Shown: positions 9,141-17,816, counted from the stretch's first letter. The stretch is DNA of 64,000 nucleotides from Pseudidiomarina mangrovi (GCF_003999375.1 NZ_RJLC01000005.1:1-64000); one strand, 5' to 3'. Program-made: numbers and translations. The notes: generated by a model not told the origin, from the sequence alone.

Positions 9141-9169
9141 AGATTAGTAATACCTTCCCTTTAGTGCAA
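9141..9169 (-). promoter_or_regulatory. Probable sigma-70 promoter of tnsABCD
   Basis: On the minus strand TTGCAC (9169-9164) and TAATCT (9146-9141) are spaced by 17 bp and lie 33 bp upstream of the tnsA ATG. The -35 box falls inside the third TnsB-like repeat, so bound TnsB could block RNA polymerase and limit transposition. Promoter match is direct; autoregulation is inference from Tn7. Confidence 0.6.
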
Positions 9170-9240
9170 ACTTTTCGGGGAATATTGGTGCTATCGTGCA
9201 ATCTTTAGAGTCTTCGTGCGGACTTTATTGTCAATGCACA
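9159..9240 (-). repeat. Right end of the Tn7-like element with three TnsB-like sites
   Basis: Read inward from 9240, three related blocks share the core AAAG-(2-3)-GCAC. They are GACAATAAAGTCCGCACGA (first AAAG at 9226-9223), GACTCTAAAGATTGCACGA (AAAG at 9206-9203) and CCGAAAAGTTTGCACTA (AAAG at 9174-9171). The spacings are 20 and 32 bp. The first contains GACAATAAAGTC, the core of Tn7 TnsB sites. The terminal trinucleotide is TGT, as in Tn7. These sites define the end and are the expected substrate of the TnsB encoded at 6189-8297. Confidence 0.85.
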
Positions 9241-9243
9241 GAA

Positions 9244-10425
9244 TCACACACTCTCGCCACAGGCGTAGGCGCTGCTCCAGGCCCACTGGAAGTTGTAGCC
9301 GCCGAGCCAGCCGGTAACGTCGAGCACTTCACCGATGAAGAACAAACCAGGCTGCAGCTTACTTTCCATGGTTTTGGAGCTGACTTGATCAGTATCAACG
9401 CCACCTAAGGTGACTTCGGCGGTACGATAGCCTTCAGTGCCATTGGGTTTGATGGCCCAGTGATGCAGTGTGCCTGCTACCGCTTGTAGCAGCGCGTTGT
9501 TGCAGTCTGCGAGGTTTTTATCGGGCCATTGAAACTGCTCGGCTAAGGTCAGCGCTAGGCGCTTCGGGAACCATTGCTGCAGGGCGGTGCGTAGGCTCAT
9601 TTTAGGGCGTTCGCGGCGCAAGGTTTGCAGCGCCTCAAGTAAGTCAGCTTGCGGGTGCAAATCAATGATCAAACTTTCACCTGGCCACCAATACGAAGAA
9701 ATCTGCAACATGGCTGGACCACTTAAACCGCGGTGGGTGAATAGCATGGCCTCTTTGAAGCTGGTGCGTTCGTTGCTGGCCAGCACATCCACGGCGAGAC
9801 CAGAAAGTTCGGCAAAGCGTTGTTTATCGGCATCGTGCAAGGTAAAGGGCACCAAGCCGGCGCGCACCGGCAAAATACGGTGACCAAACTGTTCGGCTAA
9901 TTGATAGCCAAATGGAGTAGCGCCCAGCGCTGGCATGGATAAACCACCGCAGGCCACCACCACCGATTGCGCGCGAATACTGTCATGGCTGGTGCCGAGC
10001 AAATAACCTTGAGCATCATGTTGCACGGTGTTGATGCTGGTACGCAGTTGCACTTCAGCGCCATGATCAGCACATTCGCGCAGTAGCATCGCCACAATGT
10101 CTTTGGCGCTATCATCACAAAATAGTTGGCCTAAGGTCTTTTCGTGGTAACCGATACCGTGTTTTGCCACCAGCGCAATAAAATCCCACTGGGTATAGCG
10201 TTTGAGCGCCGATTTGCAAAAGTGTGGGTTGGCCGATAGGTAGTTTTCTGGGCTGGCGTAGATATTGGTAAAGTTACAGCGTCCGCCGCCGGAAATGAGG
10301 ATTTTCTTGCCGGCTTGTTTGGCGTGATCAAGCACCAACACCGAGCGACCACGGGCTGCGGCAATTGCGGCGCAGTGCAGACCTGCTGCACCAGCGCCGA
10401 TAACCACTACATCAAATTGACGCAC
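9244..10425 (-). CDS. yhiN: YhiN/HI0933-type NAD(P)/FAD-dependent oxidoreductase; probable attachment gene
   Basis: A 393-residue flavoprotein of the HI0933/YhiN family, whose physiological reaction is unknown. The N-terminal dinucleotide-binding fold VVVIGAGAAGLHCA holds GxGxxG at 10-15, and the family hallmark KKILISGGGRCNFTN follows at about 43. The C terminus WLGGYNFQWAWSSAYACGE is the conserved FAD-binding end. Its start overlaps the peroxiredoxin stop by one base, closing the long pil-aro operon. The transposon end lies only 3 bp beyond its TGA, so the gene is intact. I recall Tn7-like elements reported at yhiN, which fits; that point is memory, not computed. Confidence 0.92.
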   Translation of the reverse strand: MRQFDVVVIGAGAAGLHCAAIAAARGRSVLVLDHAKQAGKKILISGGGRCNFTNIYASPENYLSANPHFCKSALKRYTQWDFIALVAKHGIGYHEKTLGQLFCDDSAKDIVAMLLRECADHGAEVQLRTSINTVQHDAQGYLLGTSHDSIRAQSVVVACGGLSMPALGATPFGYQLAEQFGHRILPVRAGLVPFTLHDADKQRFAELSGLAVDVLASNERTSFKEAMLFTHRGLSGPAMLQISSYWWPGESLIIDLHPQADLLEALQTLRRERPKMSLRTALQQWFPKRLALTLAEQFQWPDKNLADCNNALLQAVAGTLHHWAIKPNGTEGYRTAEVTLGGVDTDQVSSKTMESKLQPGLFFIGEVLDVTGWLGGYNFQWAWSSAYACGESV

Positions 10426-10907
10426 TAGCCTTTAAGCGCAGCCAATACGTGTTCAGCGCTTGATACGCCAAAGCTCTTCTCGTCTTCAACAAACAGGTGG
10501 GTAACCACGCCATTGTCGATCACCATGGCATAACGCTCGGCGCGCAATCCGCCGAAGCTACCGGTTTCTTTGGTCAGGCCAAGAGTTTGATGATAGCTGC
10601 AGTCACCATCTGACAATAAACGTACGCTATCGTTGACGTTGAGCGCTTGGCCCCAGGCTTTCATCACGAAGGCATCATTGGTGGCAGCACAGCTGATGCT
10701 ATCAATGCCAGCGGCTTTGAAGTCAGCAGCATGGGCGACAAAGCCCGGTAAATGCTTCTCTGAACAGGTTGGCGTGAACGCACCAGGTACGGCGAACAAA
10801 ATGTGTTTGCCGTTAGCGAATAGCTCGGCTGGGTTGAGGTTTTGTAAGCCCAATTCACCTAATGCGGTGAGATTTCCTGCGGCGATACGGTCGTTTACCT
10901 TAATCAT
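10425..10907 (-). CDS. Peroxiredoxin (Prx5/AhpE-like, thioredoxin fold)
   Basis: A 160-residue cytosolic peroxidase reducing H2O2 and organic hydroperoxides. The peroxidatic Cys is C48 in VPGAFTPTCSEKHLPGF, the Prx5-class motif, with Arg in LRAERYAM completing the active site. I start at the ATG at 10907, preceded by AGGAG at 7 bp; an upstream in-frame extension of 15 residues (MVANIVLIFISQEYS) reads through the end of rsmJ and looks non-native. The start overlaps the rsmJ stop by 8 bp. Confidence 0.9.
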   Translation of the reverse strand: MIKVNDRIAAGNLTALGELGLQNLNPAELFANGKHILFAVPGAFTPTCSEKHLPGFVAHAADFKAAGIDSISCAATNDAFVMKAWGQALNVNDSVRLLSDGDCSYHQTLGLTKETGSFGGLRAERYAMVIDNGVVTHLFVEDEKSFGVSSAEHVLAALKG

Positions 10908-11562
10908 GCTGTACTCCTGTGAGATAAATATCAAAACGATGTTTGCTACCAACCACCTGCAAATCAGGCTTACGTTGGTTTAAGAAATCGGCATGCTGCG
11001 GGCGTTTTACCACAACCCGTTTGCGTGCAATGGTTAAAGCCGGTGTTAACAAATCATCGGCATCATGGTCGGCGCCAATGAGCTGTTGAAACATCTGCAT
11101 GTCTTTTTTTACCGCGGCTTTAGCTTTACGGTCACCCTTAGGATACATGGGATCGAGATAAACCACATCATAGCTGCCGGCTAAATCGCTGCGATTGAAG
11201 CAATCGGTTCCAGCAAAATACAGCCGCTCGGCTAGTTTTGGATCAGCCTGTTGTAACCGTACTAAGGCATCTTGCAACAGTGCAACCACCATTGGATGAC
11301 GCTCATTCAGCCCCACTTTGGCACCCAGTTGCGCGAGCACCAGGGCATCGCGGCCTAGACCTGCGGTGCCATCCAAAATATGCACATTGGCAATCTTACC
11401 CAAGCCGCAAGCGCGGGCAATTGCTTCATCTTTACGGGTGGCTTGAGCGGCACGATAAGCGCTTTTGCCGCTACAAAAATCAATTCGTAGTGGTAGCATT
11501 TTAGGCTGTTCTAGCCACCGTAATGCTAACCCTTCAGCGCTGTGCTCAAGGGCAAAGTTCAT
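10900..11562 (-). CDS. rsmJ: 16S rRNA (guanine(1516)-N(2))-methyltransferase RsmJ
   Basis: A 220-residue SAM-dependent methyltransferase modifying G1516 of 16S rRNA. The SAM-binding motif I is ILDGTAGLGRDALVLAQLG (about 62-80), the acidic LNERHP follows, and the catalytic YLDPMYPKGD is near 135. The C-terminal KRVVVKRP and SKHRFDIYL match E. coli RsmJ (YhiQ). It overlaps elaA by 4 bp upstream and the peroxiredoxin by 8 bp downstream. Confidence 0.93.
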   Translation of the reverse strand: MNFALEHSAEGLALRWLEQPKMLPLRIDFCSGKSAYRAAQATRKDEAIARACGLGKIANVHILDGTAGLGRDALVLAQLGAKVGLNERHPMVVALLQDALVRLQQADPKLAERLYFAGTDCFNRSDLAGSYDVVYLDPMYPKGDRKAKAAVKKDMQMFQQLIGADHDADDLLTPALTIARKRVVVKRPQHADFLNQRKPDLQVVGSKHRFDIYLTGVQHD

Positions 11563-12005
11563 GCTGGGCGTTCCATATCAATATGGGGAATATCGTCTTC
11601 GAGGTATTCTTCACCTACTTCGATAAAACCAAAGCTGGCGTAAAATTCGCGCAAGTAGGTTTGCGCACTTAATACCACAGTGATTTGCGGCGCATGATGT
11701 GCGCAAAATGCCAGCGCCTGGTGCATCAGCTCGCGGCCAATGCCTTGCCCGCGTACCCGAGGTGAACTCACCACTCGGCCAATGCGCACTTCACGGCTGA
11801 GCAGCTCTGGTAAAAATACCCGCGCGCAAGCGACCATTTGCTTAGCACCGTTGTAGGCAAACAGATGCCAGGCGTAGAAGTCTTTGCCATCAGCGTCTAA
11901 ATAAGGGCAGGTTTGCTCGACCACAAATACTTCTTGGCGCAATTGCAGCAGGTCGTAGAGCTCACGTGTAGTGAGCTCATGAAAGGGTTTGGCATACCAG
12001 TTCAT
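11559..12005 (-). CDS. elaA: ElaA-family GNAT acetyltransferase
   Basis: A 148-residue GNAT protein. The acetyl-CoA loop is RVVSSPRVRGQGIGRELM, and the ElaA-specific segments LLQLRQEVFVVEQTCPYLD and YASFGFIEVGEEYLEDDIPH are present. The substrate of ElaA is unknown. It overlaps dam and rsmJ by 4 bp each, so translation is probably coupled in the operon. Confidence 0.9.
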   Translation of the reverse strand: MNWYAKPFHELTTRELYDLLQLRQEVFVVEQTCPYLDADGKDFYAWHLFAYNGAKQMVACARVFLPELLSREVRIGRVVSSPRVRGQGIGRELMHQALAFCAHHAPQITVVLSAQTYLREFYASFGFIEVGEEYLEDDIPHIDMERPA

Positions 12006-12874
12006 GGTGCTATCTTCCGTTGCAAAGGGGTGAGAGCCACGACATTGCTGGCGGCAGCGGGGCTCGTATAAAGCGCCAACAACTCGGCCACTTTGCCGCG
12101 GCTGGCGCCGTTCTGGCTGATAAAACGCGACACTTGCAGACTATGCAGGTCGGCATCGGCGTAAAGTAAGCGCGTTAGGTCAGTATCATGGTTGCTAATA
12201 AGTACCGGAATTCCGCGTTTGTGCGCGGTATGGGCAGCGCGTCGCGCGAGTTCGTGCTGATGTTCAAGGCTGAAACCGGTGCTGGCGTAACTGGTGAAAT
12301 TAGCGGTGGTGCTGAGTGGCGCATAGGGTGGGTCGCAATAAATCACGTCGCCTTTGCGAGCGCGGCGAAACACCTTCTCAAAGCTCAAGCAGGTGAAGGT
12401 AGCGCGTTGTGCTTTTTCCGCGAAAACTTCAATTTCGGCTTGCGGAAAGTAGGGCCGCAAATATTGCCCAAACGGTACGTTGAATTGACCGCTACGATTG
12501 TAGCGGCACAAGCCATTGTAGCCATGTCGGTTAAGGTATAAGAACAATAATGCGCGCCGGTAGGGGTCGCTACAGGCGTTGAATTCACTGCGCAGGGCGT
12601 AATAGGCGCTGGCGTTATTGTTGAGCGGAGAAAACAGCGCCGCGGCGTCGGTAATAAAGCGTTGTGGGCGCCGTTTGACAATGTTGAATAAATCAATCAG
12701 GTCGGGGTTCACGTCATTCAGCAGATAGCGTTCATAATTGCTGTTGAGAAACACTGAACCAGCACCCACAAAAGGCTCAATCAGGCGGGCGCCGTCTGGT
12801 AGCAAGCGATTGATCGGTTCGACCAAGCCGAATTTGCCACCCGCCCATTTGAGAAAAGCGCGTTGCTTAGTCAT
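12002..12874 (-). CDS. dam: DNA adenine methylase Dam (GATC)
   Basis: A 290-residue N6-adenine methyltransferase. The SAM-binding FLKWAGGK is at residues 6-13, LIEPFVGAGSVF near 32 and the catalytic DPPY in VIYCDPPYAPLS near 183; it is a close match to E. coli Dam in order and length (278). I start at ATG 12874 because the sequence MTKQRAFLKWAGGK aligns with the known N terminus; a 10-residue upstream extension would lie inside aroB. The start overlaps aroB by 8 bp. In E. coli damX lies between aroB and dam; it is absent here. Dam probably supports mismatch repair and replication timing in this organism. Confidence 0.93.
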   Translation of the reverse strand: MTKQRAFLKWAGGKFGLVEPINRLLPDGARLIEPFVGAGSVFLNSNYERYLLNDVNPDLIDLFNIVKRRPQRFITDAAALFSPLNNNASAYYALRSEFNACSDPYRRALLFLYLNRHGYNGLCRYNRSGQFNVPFGQYLRPYFPQAEIEVFAEKAQRATFTCLSFEKVFRRARKGDVIYCDPPYAPLSTTANFTSYASTGFSLEHQHELARRAAHTAHKRGIPVLISNHDTDLTRLLYADADLHSLQVSRFISQNGASRGKVAELLALYTSPAAASNVVALTPLQRKIAP

Positions 12875-13964
12875 GCGTGGTCGCCACGATCGCTTGATAG
12901 ACACCTGACCAATCTTTCACCATCCGCAGTTCTGCCGCACCAATGGCGGTGGGCAGGACTAGCCGCAGCTGACCGCCTTTGACCTTTTTGTCGCGCAGCA
13001 TGTAGCTGCGCCAGTCGTGCTCGGGCATGATCGGTGCTTGGGTTGGTAAGCCGCAACGGCCAATCAGGGCAACAATACGCGCGGCATCGGCAGCATTAAA
13101 TTGCTGCTGTTGCAGCATATATTGGGTGGCCATCACCATGCCTACCGCAACCGCCTCACCGTGACGCCAATGCTCATAATCGTGAGCTTCTATGGCATGG
13201 CCAAAGGTGTGCCCGAGGTTGAGTAGCGCGCGTACACCTTGTTCGGTTTCATCGGCGCCAACAATGGCGGCTTTAATGTCGCAACTGCGGGCGATGGCGT
13301 AACTTAATGCGGTGGTGTCGCGGGCCATTAAATCGTTAGCGTGACGTTCTAACCAAGCAAAGAACTCCGCATCGTAAATGATGCCGTACTTAATAATTTC
13401 GGCCAGCCCACAGGCGTAATCGCGGTCGCTCAAGGTGCTGAGGCACTGGGTGTCAATGAGCACCCCAAGCGGCTGATAAAACGCGCCAATCATGTTTTTA
13501 CCGTCGGGATGATTGACCGCGGTTTTGCCACCCACCGATGAGTCGACTTGTGCCAACAAGGTAGTGGGGATTTGATAGAAGGCTACGCCACGTTGGTAGG
13601 TGGCGGCCACAAAACCGGCCAAATCACCCACTACACCGCCGCCGAGGGCAATAATGGCGCAATCGCGGTTCAAACCCCAAGCCATCAGGGTATCCATGAC
13701 TTCGCCGTAGTGCTGCAGGCTTTTATACTGCTCACCATCGCCAATCAGATGCACCACCAGTTCATGGCCAGCCAAGGCTTGTTTCACCGCAGGCAGGTAG
13801 AGCTCGGCAACAGTTGGGTTGGAGATAATTAGTAGTTGTTTGGGCAGGGCCGGGAAATGCTGTGGTAGCTGAGCCAGTACATGGCTGCCAATAATAATCG
13901 GATAACTGCGCTCATCCAAACCCACGGTTACAACCTGATGAATCTGTTGCGTGGAATTATGCAT
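12867..13964 (-). CDS. aroB: 3-dehydroquinate synthase
   Basis: A 365-residue NAD- and metal-dependent enzyme making 3-dehydroquinate from DAHP, the second step of the shikimate pathway. The NAD-binding IIALGGGVVGDLAGFVAATYQRG and IPTTLLAQVDSSVGGKTAVN segments are obvious, and the metal ligands are in GLAEIIKYG (Glu), LNLGHTFGHAIE and YEHWRHGEAVAVGM (His). It follows aroK by 15 bp and is probably co-transcribed with the pil genes upstream. Confidence 0.96.
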   Translation of the reverse strand: MHNSTQQIHQVVTVGLDERSYPIIIGSHVLAQLPQHFPALPKQLLIISNPTVAELYLPAVKQALAGHELVVHLIGDGEQYKSLQHYGEVMDTLMAWGLNRDCAIIALGGGVVGDLAGFVAATYQRGVAFYQIPTTLLAQVDSSVGGKTAVNHPDGKNMIGAFYQPLGVLIDTQCLSTLSDRDYACGLAEIIKYGIIYDAEFFAWLERHANDLMARDTTALSYAIARSCDIKAAIVGADETEQGVRALLNLGHTFGHAIEAHDYEHWRHGEAVAVGMVMATQYMLQQQQFNAADAARIVALIGRCGLPTQAPIMPEHDWRSYMLRDKKVKGGQLRLVLPTAIGAAELRMVKDWSGVYQAIVATTHD

Positions 13965-13979
13965 GAGCGCCTCCGCGGT

Positions 13980-14498
13980 TTATAAGCCGACTTTTTCGAT
14001 AATCTCGTCGATTACAACTTTTGTGCTTTGTTCATCGGTACGAACCACGATGTCAGCAATTTCTTCATACAGGGCATTACGTGAATCGGCTAATTCTTCT
14101 AATACTTCACGTGGATTGTCCGCTTCGGCAATTAGCGGCCGACGTTTGTCACGCTGGGTACGGGCCAATTGCTTATCAATGGTGGTTTGCAGGTACACCA
14201 CGATACCACGGGCCGATAACCGATTACGACTCTCTTTACTGAGGATCGATCCGCCACCGGTTGCTAATACAATACCTGTGTTTTCAGTGAGTTCTTCAAT
14301 GACTTTTTCTTCGCGTTGGCGAAAGCCTTGTTCACCTTCCAGTTCAAATACCCACGCAATATCGGCGCCAGTACGGCGTTCAATTTCGGCATCAGAATCA
14401 AAGAATTCAAGGTGGAGTTGGCGGGCGAGTTGCCGACCGATGGTGCTTTTACCGGCGCCCATAGGGCCGATCAGAAAGATATTACGTTTTTCAGCCAT
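13980..14498 (-). CDS. aroK: Shikimate kinase AroK
   Basis: A 172-residue P-loop kinase phosphorylating shikimate. Walker A is GPMGAGKST (11-19), the shikimate-binding D35 lies in [13 protein letters not shown], and the GGG motif in ATGGGSIL and the lid with RDKRRPL are present. It is 125 bp after pilQ, separated by an inverted-repeat segment, and 15 bp before aroB; the pilQ-aroK-aroB order is common in gammaproteobacteria. Confidence 0.95.
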   Translation of the reverse strand: MAEKRNIFLIGPMGAGKSTIGRQLARQLHLEFFDSDAEIERRTGADIAWVFELEGEQGFRQREEKVIEELTENTGIVLATGGGSILSKESRNRLSARGIVVYLQTTIDKQLARTQRDKRRPLIAEADNPREVLEELADSRNALYEEIADIVVRTDEQSTKVVIDEIIEKVGL

Positions 14499-14521
14499 AG
14501 TGTTGCTTTACTTCACTCAAT

Positions 14522-14615
14522 TAAATAGCTGCGAACCACGGAATCTGGAGTGTCTGGTGACCTTCCTTAACCCAACGAAAAAAGATGGGCGATTATCGCA
14601 AGTCGCAGCTATTTA
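14522..14615. repeat. 13-bp perfect inverted repeat filling the pilQ-aroK gap
   Basis: TAAATAGCTGCGA at 14522-14534 and its exact complement TCGCAGCTATTTA at 14603-14615 bracket 68 bp. A short GCGA/TCGC hairpin lies within at about 14589-14599. In RNA the arms would form a long stem between pilQ and aroK. It may be a processing or attenuation structure, or a small repeat copy; no T-tract makes it a typical terminator. Confidence 0.6.
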
Positions 14616-14623
14616 CGCAAGGA

Positions 14624-16684
14624 TTACGGCGTATTCGTGACAATTCGCGGCGTTACGAAAATCAGCAGTTCACGCTTTTCGTGAATACGGCTTTCATTTC
14701 GGAACAACACGCCAACGTATGGAATATCACCGAGCAACGGCACCTTGGTAATGTCATTGAGAATTTGCTGTTGGTAAATACCGCCAAGCACAATGGTTTC
14801 ACCGCTTTCTACCAACACTTGGGTACCAATTTCTTGGGTATCGATAGACACCGCTGGGCCAGTTGGCGTGGTAACCGTTTCACCACGGGTATTTTGGGTG
14901 ATGACTAAGTCCATGATGACGCGGTTATCAGGGGTAATTTGCGGGGTCACCCGCAGCCCTAATACGGCCTTTTTAAACTGCACTGAGGTGGCTCCTGAGC
15001 TGGAGCTTTCTACATAAGGAATTTCAGTACCTTGTTCAATGTAGGCTTCTTTTTGGTTGGCCGTAGTGATGCGTGGGCTAGCAATGATTTCGCCTTTACC
15101 TTCGCGCTCTAACGCAGATAACTCGAGGTCTAACAGGCGACCATCGGCTAACTTGGCAACCTGCATGCCAAAGGTTGCAGCGGGTGCAGAAACCGGCAGG
15201 TTCACGTTAAAGCCGCTATCTACCGTGCTACCTGAGCCAAATACCGCCGGCGAGCTGCCATCGGTATTGGATATGCCCCACATGATACCTAGGTCGTCAC
15301 TAATATTGTCGCGGACGGTGACCATACGCGCTTCAATCACCACTTGGCGCACGGGCACATCAAGCACCGCCACCATGGCTTTAACGTTGTCAATTTGTTC
15401 AGCAGTGTCACGCACCAATAAGGTGTTGGTACGCTCATCGACCGTTACCGCACCTCGCGCAGATAACAGGTCAGAGCTTTCGGTGCGCAGAATTGAGGCA
15501 ATCTCAGCAGCCTTGGCGTAGTTGATCTGAACATACGATGACTCTAGCGGTGCAAGCTCAGTCATACGCTGGCTGGCTTCAAGTTCTTGCTGTTCACGCT
15601 GCGCCAATTCGGCCGCTGGTGCCACCATCAAGATGTTGTCGTCGATGCGCTTATCCAAACCTTTCACCCGTAAAATGGTCTGTAATGCACGTTCCCACGG
15701 CACGTTTTCAAGGCGCAGTGTGATGTTGCCGCTGACTGATTCACTGGCGACTAAGTTGAGCTGATTTTCTTCCGCCAAAATCTGCAATAACTGACGCACT
15801 GGTACATCCTGGAAATTCAGTGAAATCGGTTTTTGCGCGCCTGCAATATGCTCGGTTTGGCTATTACGGGTGACCGCAAATAGTTTTAGGTTGAGCTCAT
15901 TATCAAGCTGTTCAAGCTGATGACGGAATTCGGTTTTACCGGTGATAACCAACCGTGTATTGCGGCCTTCACGGAAGGTTTCAATGTGCGCCACAGGGGT
16001 AGCAAATTGGCTAACATCCAGCACGTAGAGCAATTCTTCAGGCAAATCCGTATCGAACAGGGTCAATTCTAAGCGACGGCCAGAGGCACGTGCTTCATGC
16101 TCAGCATCGGCGTTGTTGAGCGCGATACGTAATAAACCTACGTCATCAGGTAGACGGGTAAAATCAACGTTGGTCAATGTAGCAGCGGAGCTCTGAGCTT
16201 GGCCCTGGGTGGTGATTTGTGCCTGCTGCTGCGGTGGCTGAGGTTGTTTTACCGGCTGCTCAACCTGTTGCGGTTGGCGCAGCGGTGCTTGCCGAGCATC
16301 TGGAATTTTGTCAGAGGCAACAAACACTAACACCATCACATCTTTTGAACGACTGAGTAAATGCTCGAGAGGCTGTTTGGTGGTTACGCGAAGTAATAAA
16401 TCGTCGCGTTGCTGTTCCACCTCAACTTTGTTTAACAGCGGGTGGTCGCCGATCGCTAATTGGCCAGTGCCGGTGTTACTGCTGGTACCTAACAATAGGA
16501 ATTCATGCACGTTCGGGTCGGTGGTGCGGCGCACGATAGGGGCGTCAACGCGGCCTTTGAAATGCGCTTCGAGATTGAAGCGGTCATTCGCTAAGGGAAC
16601 CTGTTCGACGCGGACCAGTTCATTGGCCAATGCGGACATTGGCAGCAGAACCAATAAGAAGAGCGAGCGAAGTAGCTGCGTCAT
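14624..16684 (-). CDS. pilQ: Type IV pilus secretin PilQ
   Basis: A 686-residue outer-membrane secretin through which the type IV pilus emerges. A signal peptide covers about residues 1-20 (LLRSLFLLVLLPMSALA). Then come AMIN-type peptidoglycan-binding segments (25-290, with a Gln/Pro-rich linker at 135-160), an STN domain (about 295-365) and N1 secretin repeats. The C-terminal secretin domain runs from about 440, with VPLLGDIPYVGVLFR and the closing ELLIFVTPRIV. It is the last of pilMNOPQ, 2 bp after pilP. Confidence 0.96.
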   Translation of the reverse strand: MTQLLRSLFLLVLLPMSALANELVRVEQVPLANDRFNLEAHFKGRVDAPIVRRTTDPNVHEFLLLGTSSNTGTGQLAIGDHPLLNKVEVEQQRDDLLLRVTTKQPLEHLLSRSKDVMVLVFVASDKIPDARQAPLRQPQQVEQPVKQPQPPQQQAQITTQGQAQSSAATLTNVDFTRLPDDVGLLRIALNNADAEHEARASGRRLELTLFDTDLPEELLYVLDVSQFATPVAHIETFREGRNTRLVITGKTEFRHQLEQLDNELNLKLFAVTRNSQTEHIAGAQKPISLNFQDVPVRQLLQILAEENQLNLVASESVSGNITLRLENVPWERALQTILRVKGLDKRIDDNILMVAPAAELAQREQQELEASQRMTELAPLESSYVQINYAKAAEIASILRTESSDLLSARGAVTVDERTNTLLVRDTAEQIDNVKAMVAVLDVPVRQVVIEARMVTVRDNISDDLGIMWGISNTDGSSPAVFGSGSTVDSGFNVNLPVSAPAATFGMQVAKLADGRLLDLELSALEREGKGEIIASPRITTANQKEAYIEQGTEIPYVESSSSGATSVQFKKAVLGLRVTPQITPDNRVIMDLVITQNTRGETVTTPTGPAVSIDTQEIGTQVLVESGETIVLGGIYQQQILNDITKVPLLGDIPYVGVLFRNESRIHEKRELLIFVTPRIVTNTP

Positions 16685-16686
16685 GA

Positions 16687-17229
16687 CTAAAAACTCCTTT
16701 GCGAAATACTGATGCGCAATTCGGCATCACGCTGTTGCCAACAACCGTCACCGGTTGGGACCCATTCACGGATGTCAATTTGTTGTGGGTTTACGGCACT
16801 TACGCGGCCATAGTTGGGGCCAATGTAATCACCGCGGTTAACCCGATGTAAACGCCCGTCATTACTCATGACTAGGGCTGTGTAACCACTATTTCCGCTG
16901 CGCAGAGTGCCAGTAAAGGTTAGCTGGTCTAAGGCAAAGTTCTCTAACCCTGCGCGTACCCGTTCTAGGTCAGGCTGCGGACACGTGCGCGTATCGCTGT
17001 TACGGACCGCAACACGCAGGGCTTTGGGTTCAAATGGATTACGTTTTTGCTCACCAATATACTGCACCCGCTCTAGCTCAGGCAGTTCCGGTAACGGCGG
17101 AATGCCGGCTACGGTGGTGCGTTGTACCTCGGCCATATACTGTTCTAGATCGCTGTTAGTAGCTGGTGCACAGGCACTTAAAGCGGTGCTACAGGTGATC
17201 GCAACAAGAGTCATTGAGAGGCGTTTCAT
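16687..17229 (-). CDS. pilP: Type IV pilus lipoprotein PilP
   Basis: A 180-residue inner-membrane lipoprotein linking the PilMNO platform to PilQ. The signal peptide ends in a lipobox, LSAC (Cys at about 20). The PilP signature RNPFEPK is near 63, followed by the beta-rich HR domain (LDQLTFTGTL, GDYIGPNYGRV). It overlaps pilO by 4 bp. Confidence 0.94.
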   Translation of the reverse strand: MKRLSMTLVAITCSTALSACAPATNSDLEQYMAEVQRTTVAGIPPLPELPELERVQYIGEQKRNPFEPKALRVAVRNSDTRTCPQPDLERVRAGLENFALDQLTFTGTLRSGNSGYTALVMSNDGRLHRVNRGDYIGPNYGRVSAVNPQQIDIREWVPTGDGCWQQRDAELRISISQRSF

Positions 17230-17816
17230 TTGGTCGCCCTCAAGGTTTGTTGCCGATAGGTTTCAGCATTGATCGAGAGGCTCAAGCTACCGTCATCTTC
17301 GGCCATTTGTAAGGTGAAATCTTTGACGCTGATAATACGATGTAAACCAGCAATTTTACCCACAAAACTACCGATTTGATGATAACTCCCAGCGAGTTCT
17401 ATGCGCATTGGCAGGGCGGTATAAAATTCACGCGATTGCGGCGCTATCCACTCGATGCGATCAAATTTAAGCCCGCTTTGCATGCCTACGGCAGTAATAT
17501 CTTCGATTAATTTTGGCGTTTCATCGTCATTCGGTAACATCGCCAGCAAGGTTTCTAAATCACCGTTCAGTTGCTCCAGTTGTTTACGATACTCCGGCAA
17601 ATTCACTGCAGTTTGGTATTTGGTGCGGTAATCGTTACGCAGCGTGGTCTCGCGCGCTTGCTCTTTGTTGTAGGCTTTTACCTCGTCAGCAATCAGCAAA
17701 TAGTGACCGAGACCCAGTACTAGGCCAGCAATAATAACCAGCACGGCGATTCGAAATGGCGCCGGCCAAAACGGTAATTCGTTGATGTCCAGTTCGTTCA
17801 GATTCATCTTACTCAT
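17226..17816 (-). CDS. pilO: Type IV pilus inner-membrane protein PilO
   Basis: A 196-residue bitopic protein that dimerises with PilN. One membrane segment (about 22-44, FRIAVLVIIAGLVLGLGHYL) is followed by a coiled coil (50-95) and a periplasmic ferredoxin-like domain with the PilO pattern FDRIEW and LAGSYHQIGSFVGKIAGL. It overlaps pilN and pilP by 4 bp each. Confidence 0.94.
   Translation of the reverse strand: MSKMNLNELDINELPFWPAPFRIAVLVIIAGLVLGLGHYLLIADEVKAYNKEQARETTLRNDYRTKYQTAVNLPEYRKQLEQLNGDLETLLAMLPNDDETPKLIEDITAVGMQSGLKFDRIEWIAPQSREFYTALPMRIELAGSYHQIGSFVGKIAGLHRIISVKDFTLQMAEDDGSLSLSINAETYRQQTLRATK

Larger units (their letters stand above)
1..9240 (-). mobile_element. Tn7-like transposon, tnsA-proximal part (left end outside window)
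   Basis: Four leftward genes in Tn7 order (tnsA, tnsB, tnsC, tnsD) run away from a terminus at 9240. There the strand reading into the element begins TGTGCATTGACAATAAAGTC, which carries the TGT tip and a block identical to the GACAATAAAG core of Tn7 TnsB sites. The tip is 3 bp beyond the stop codon of a yhiN-type gene; Tn7 also places its tnsA end next to the attachment gene. The sequence inside is visibly AT-richer than the flanking operon. No second terminus with this motif is visible in 1-3118, so the left end and most cargo lie outside, or were lost through the two insertion sequences at 2-2576. The expected 5-bp target duplication at the right side would be 9241-9245 (GAATC). How far left the element extends is inference. 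Confidence 0.85.
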
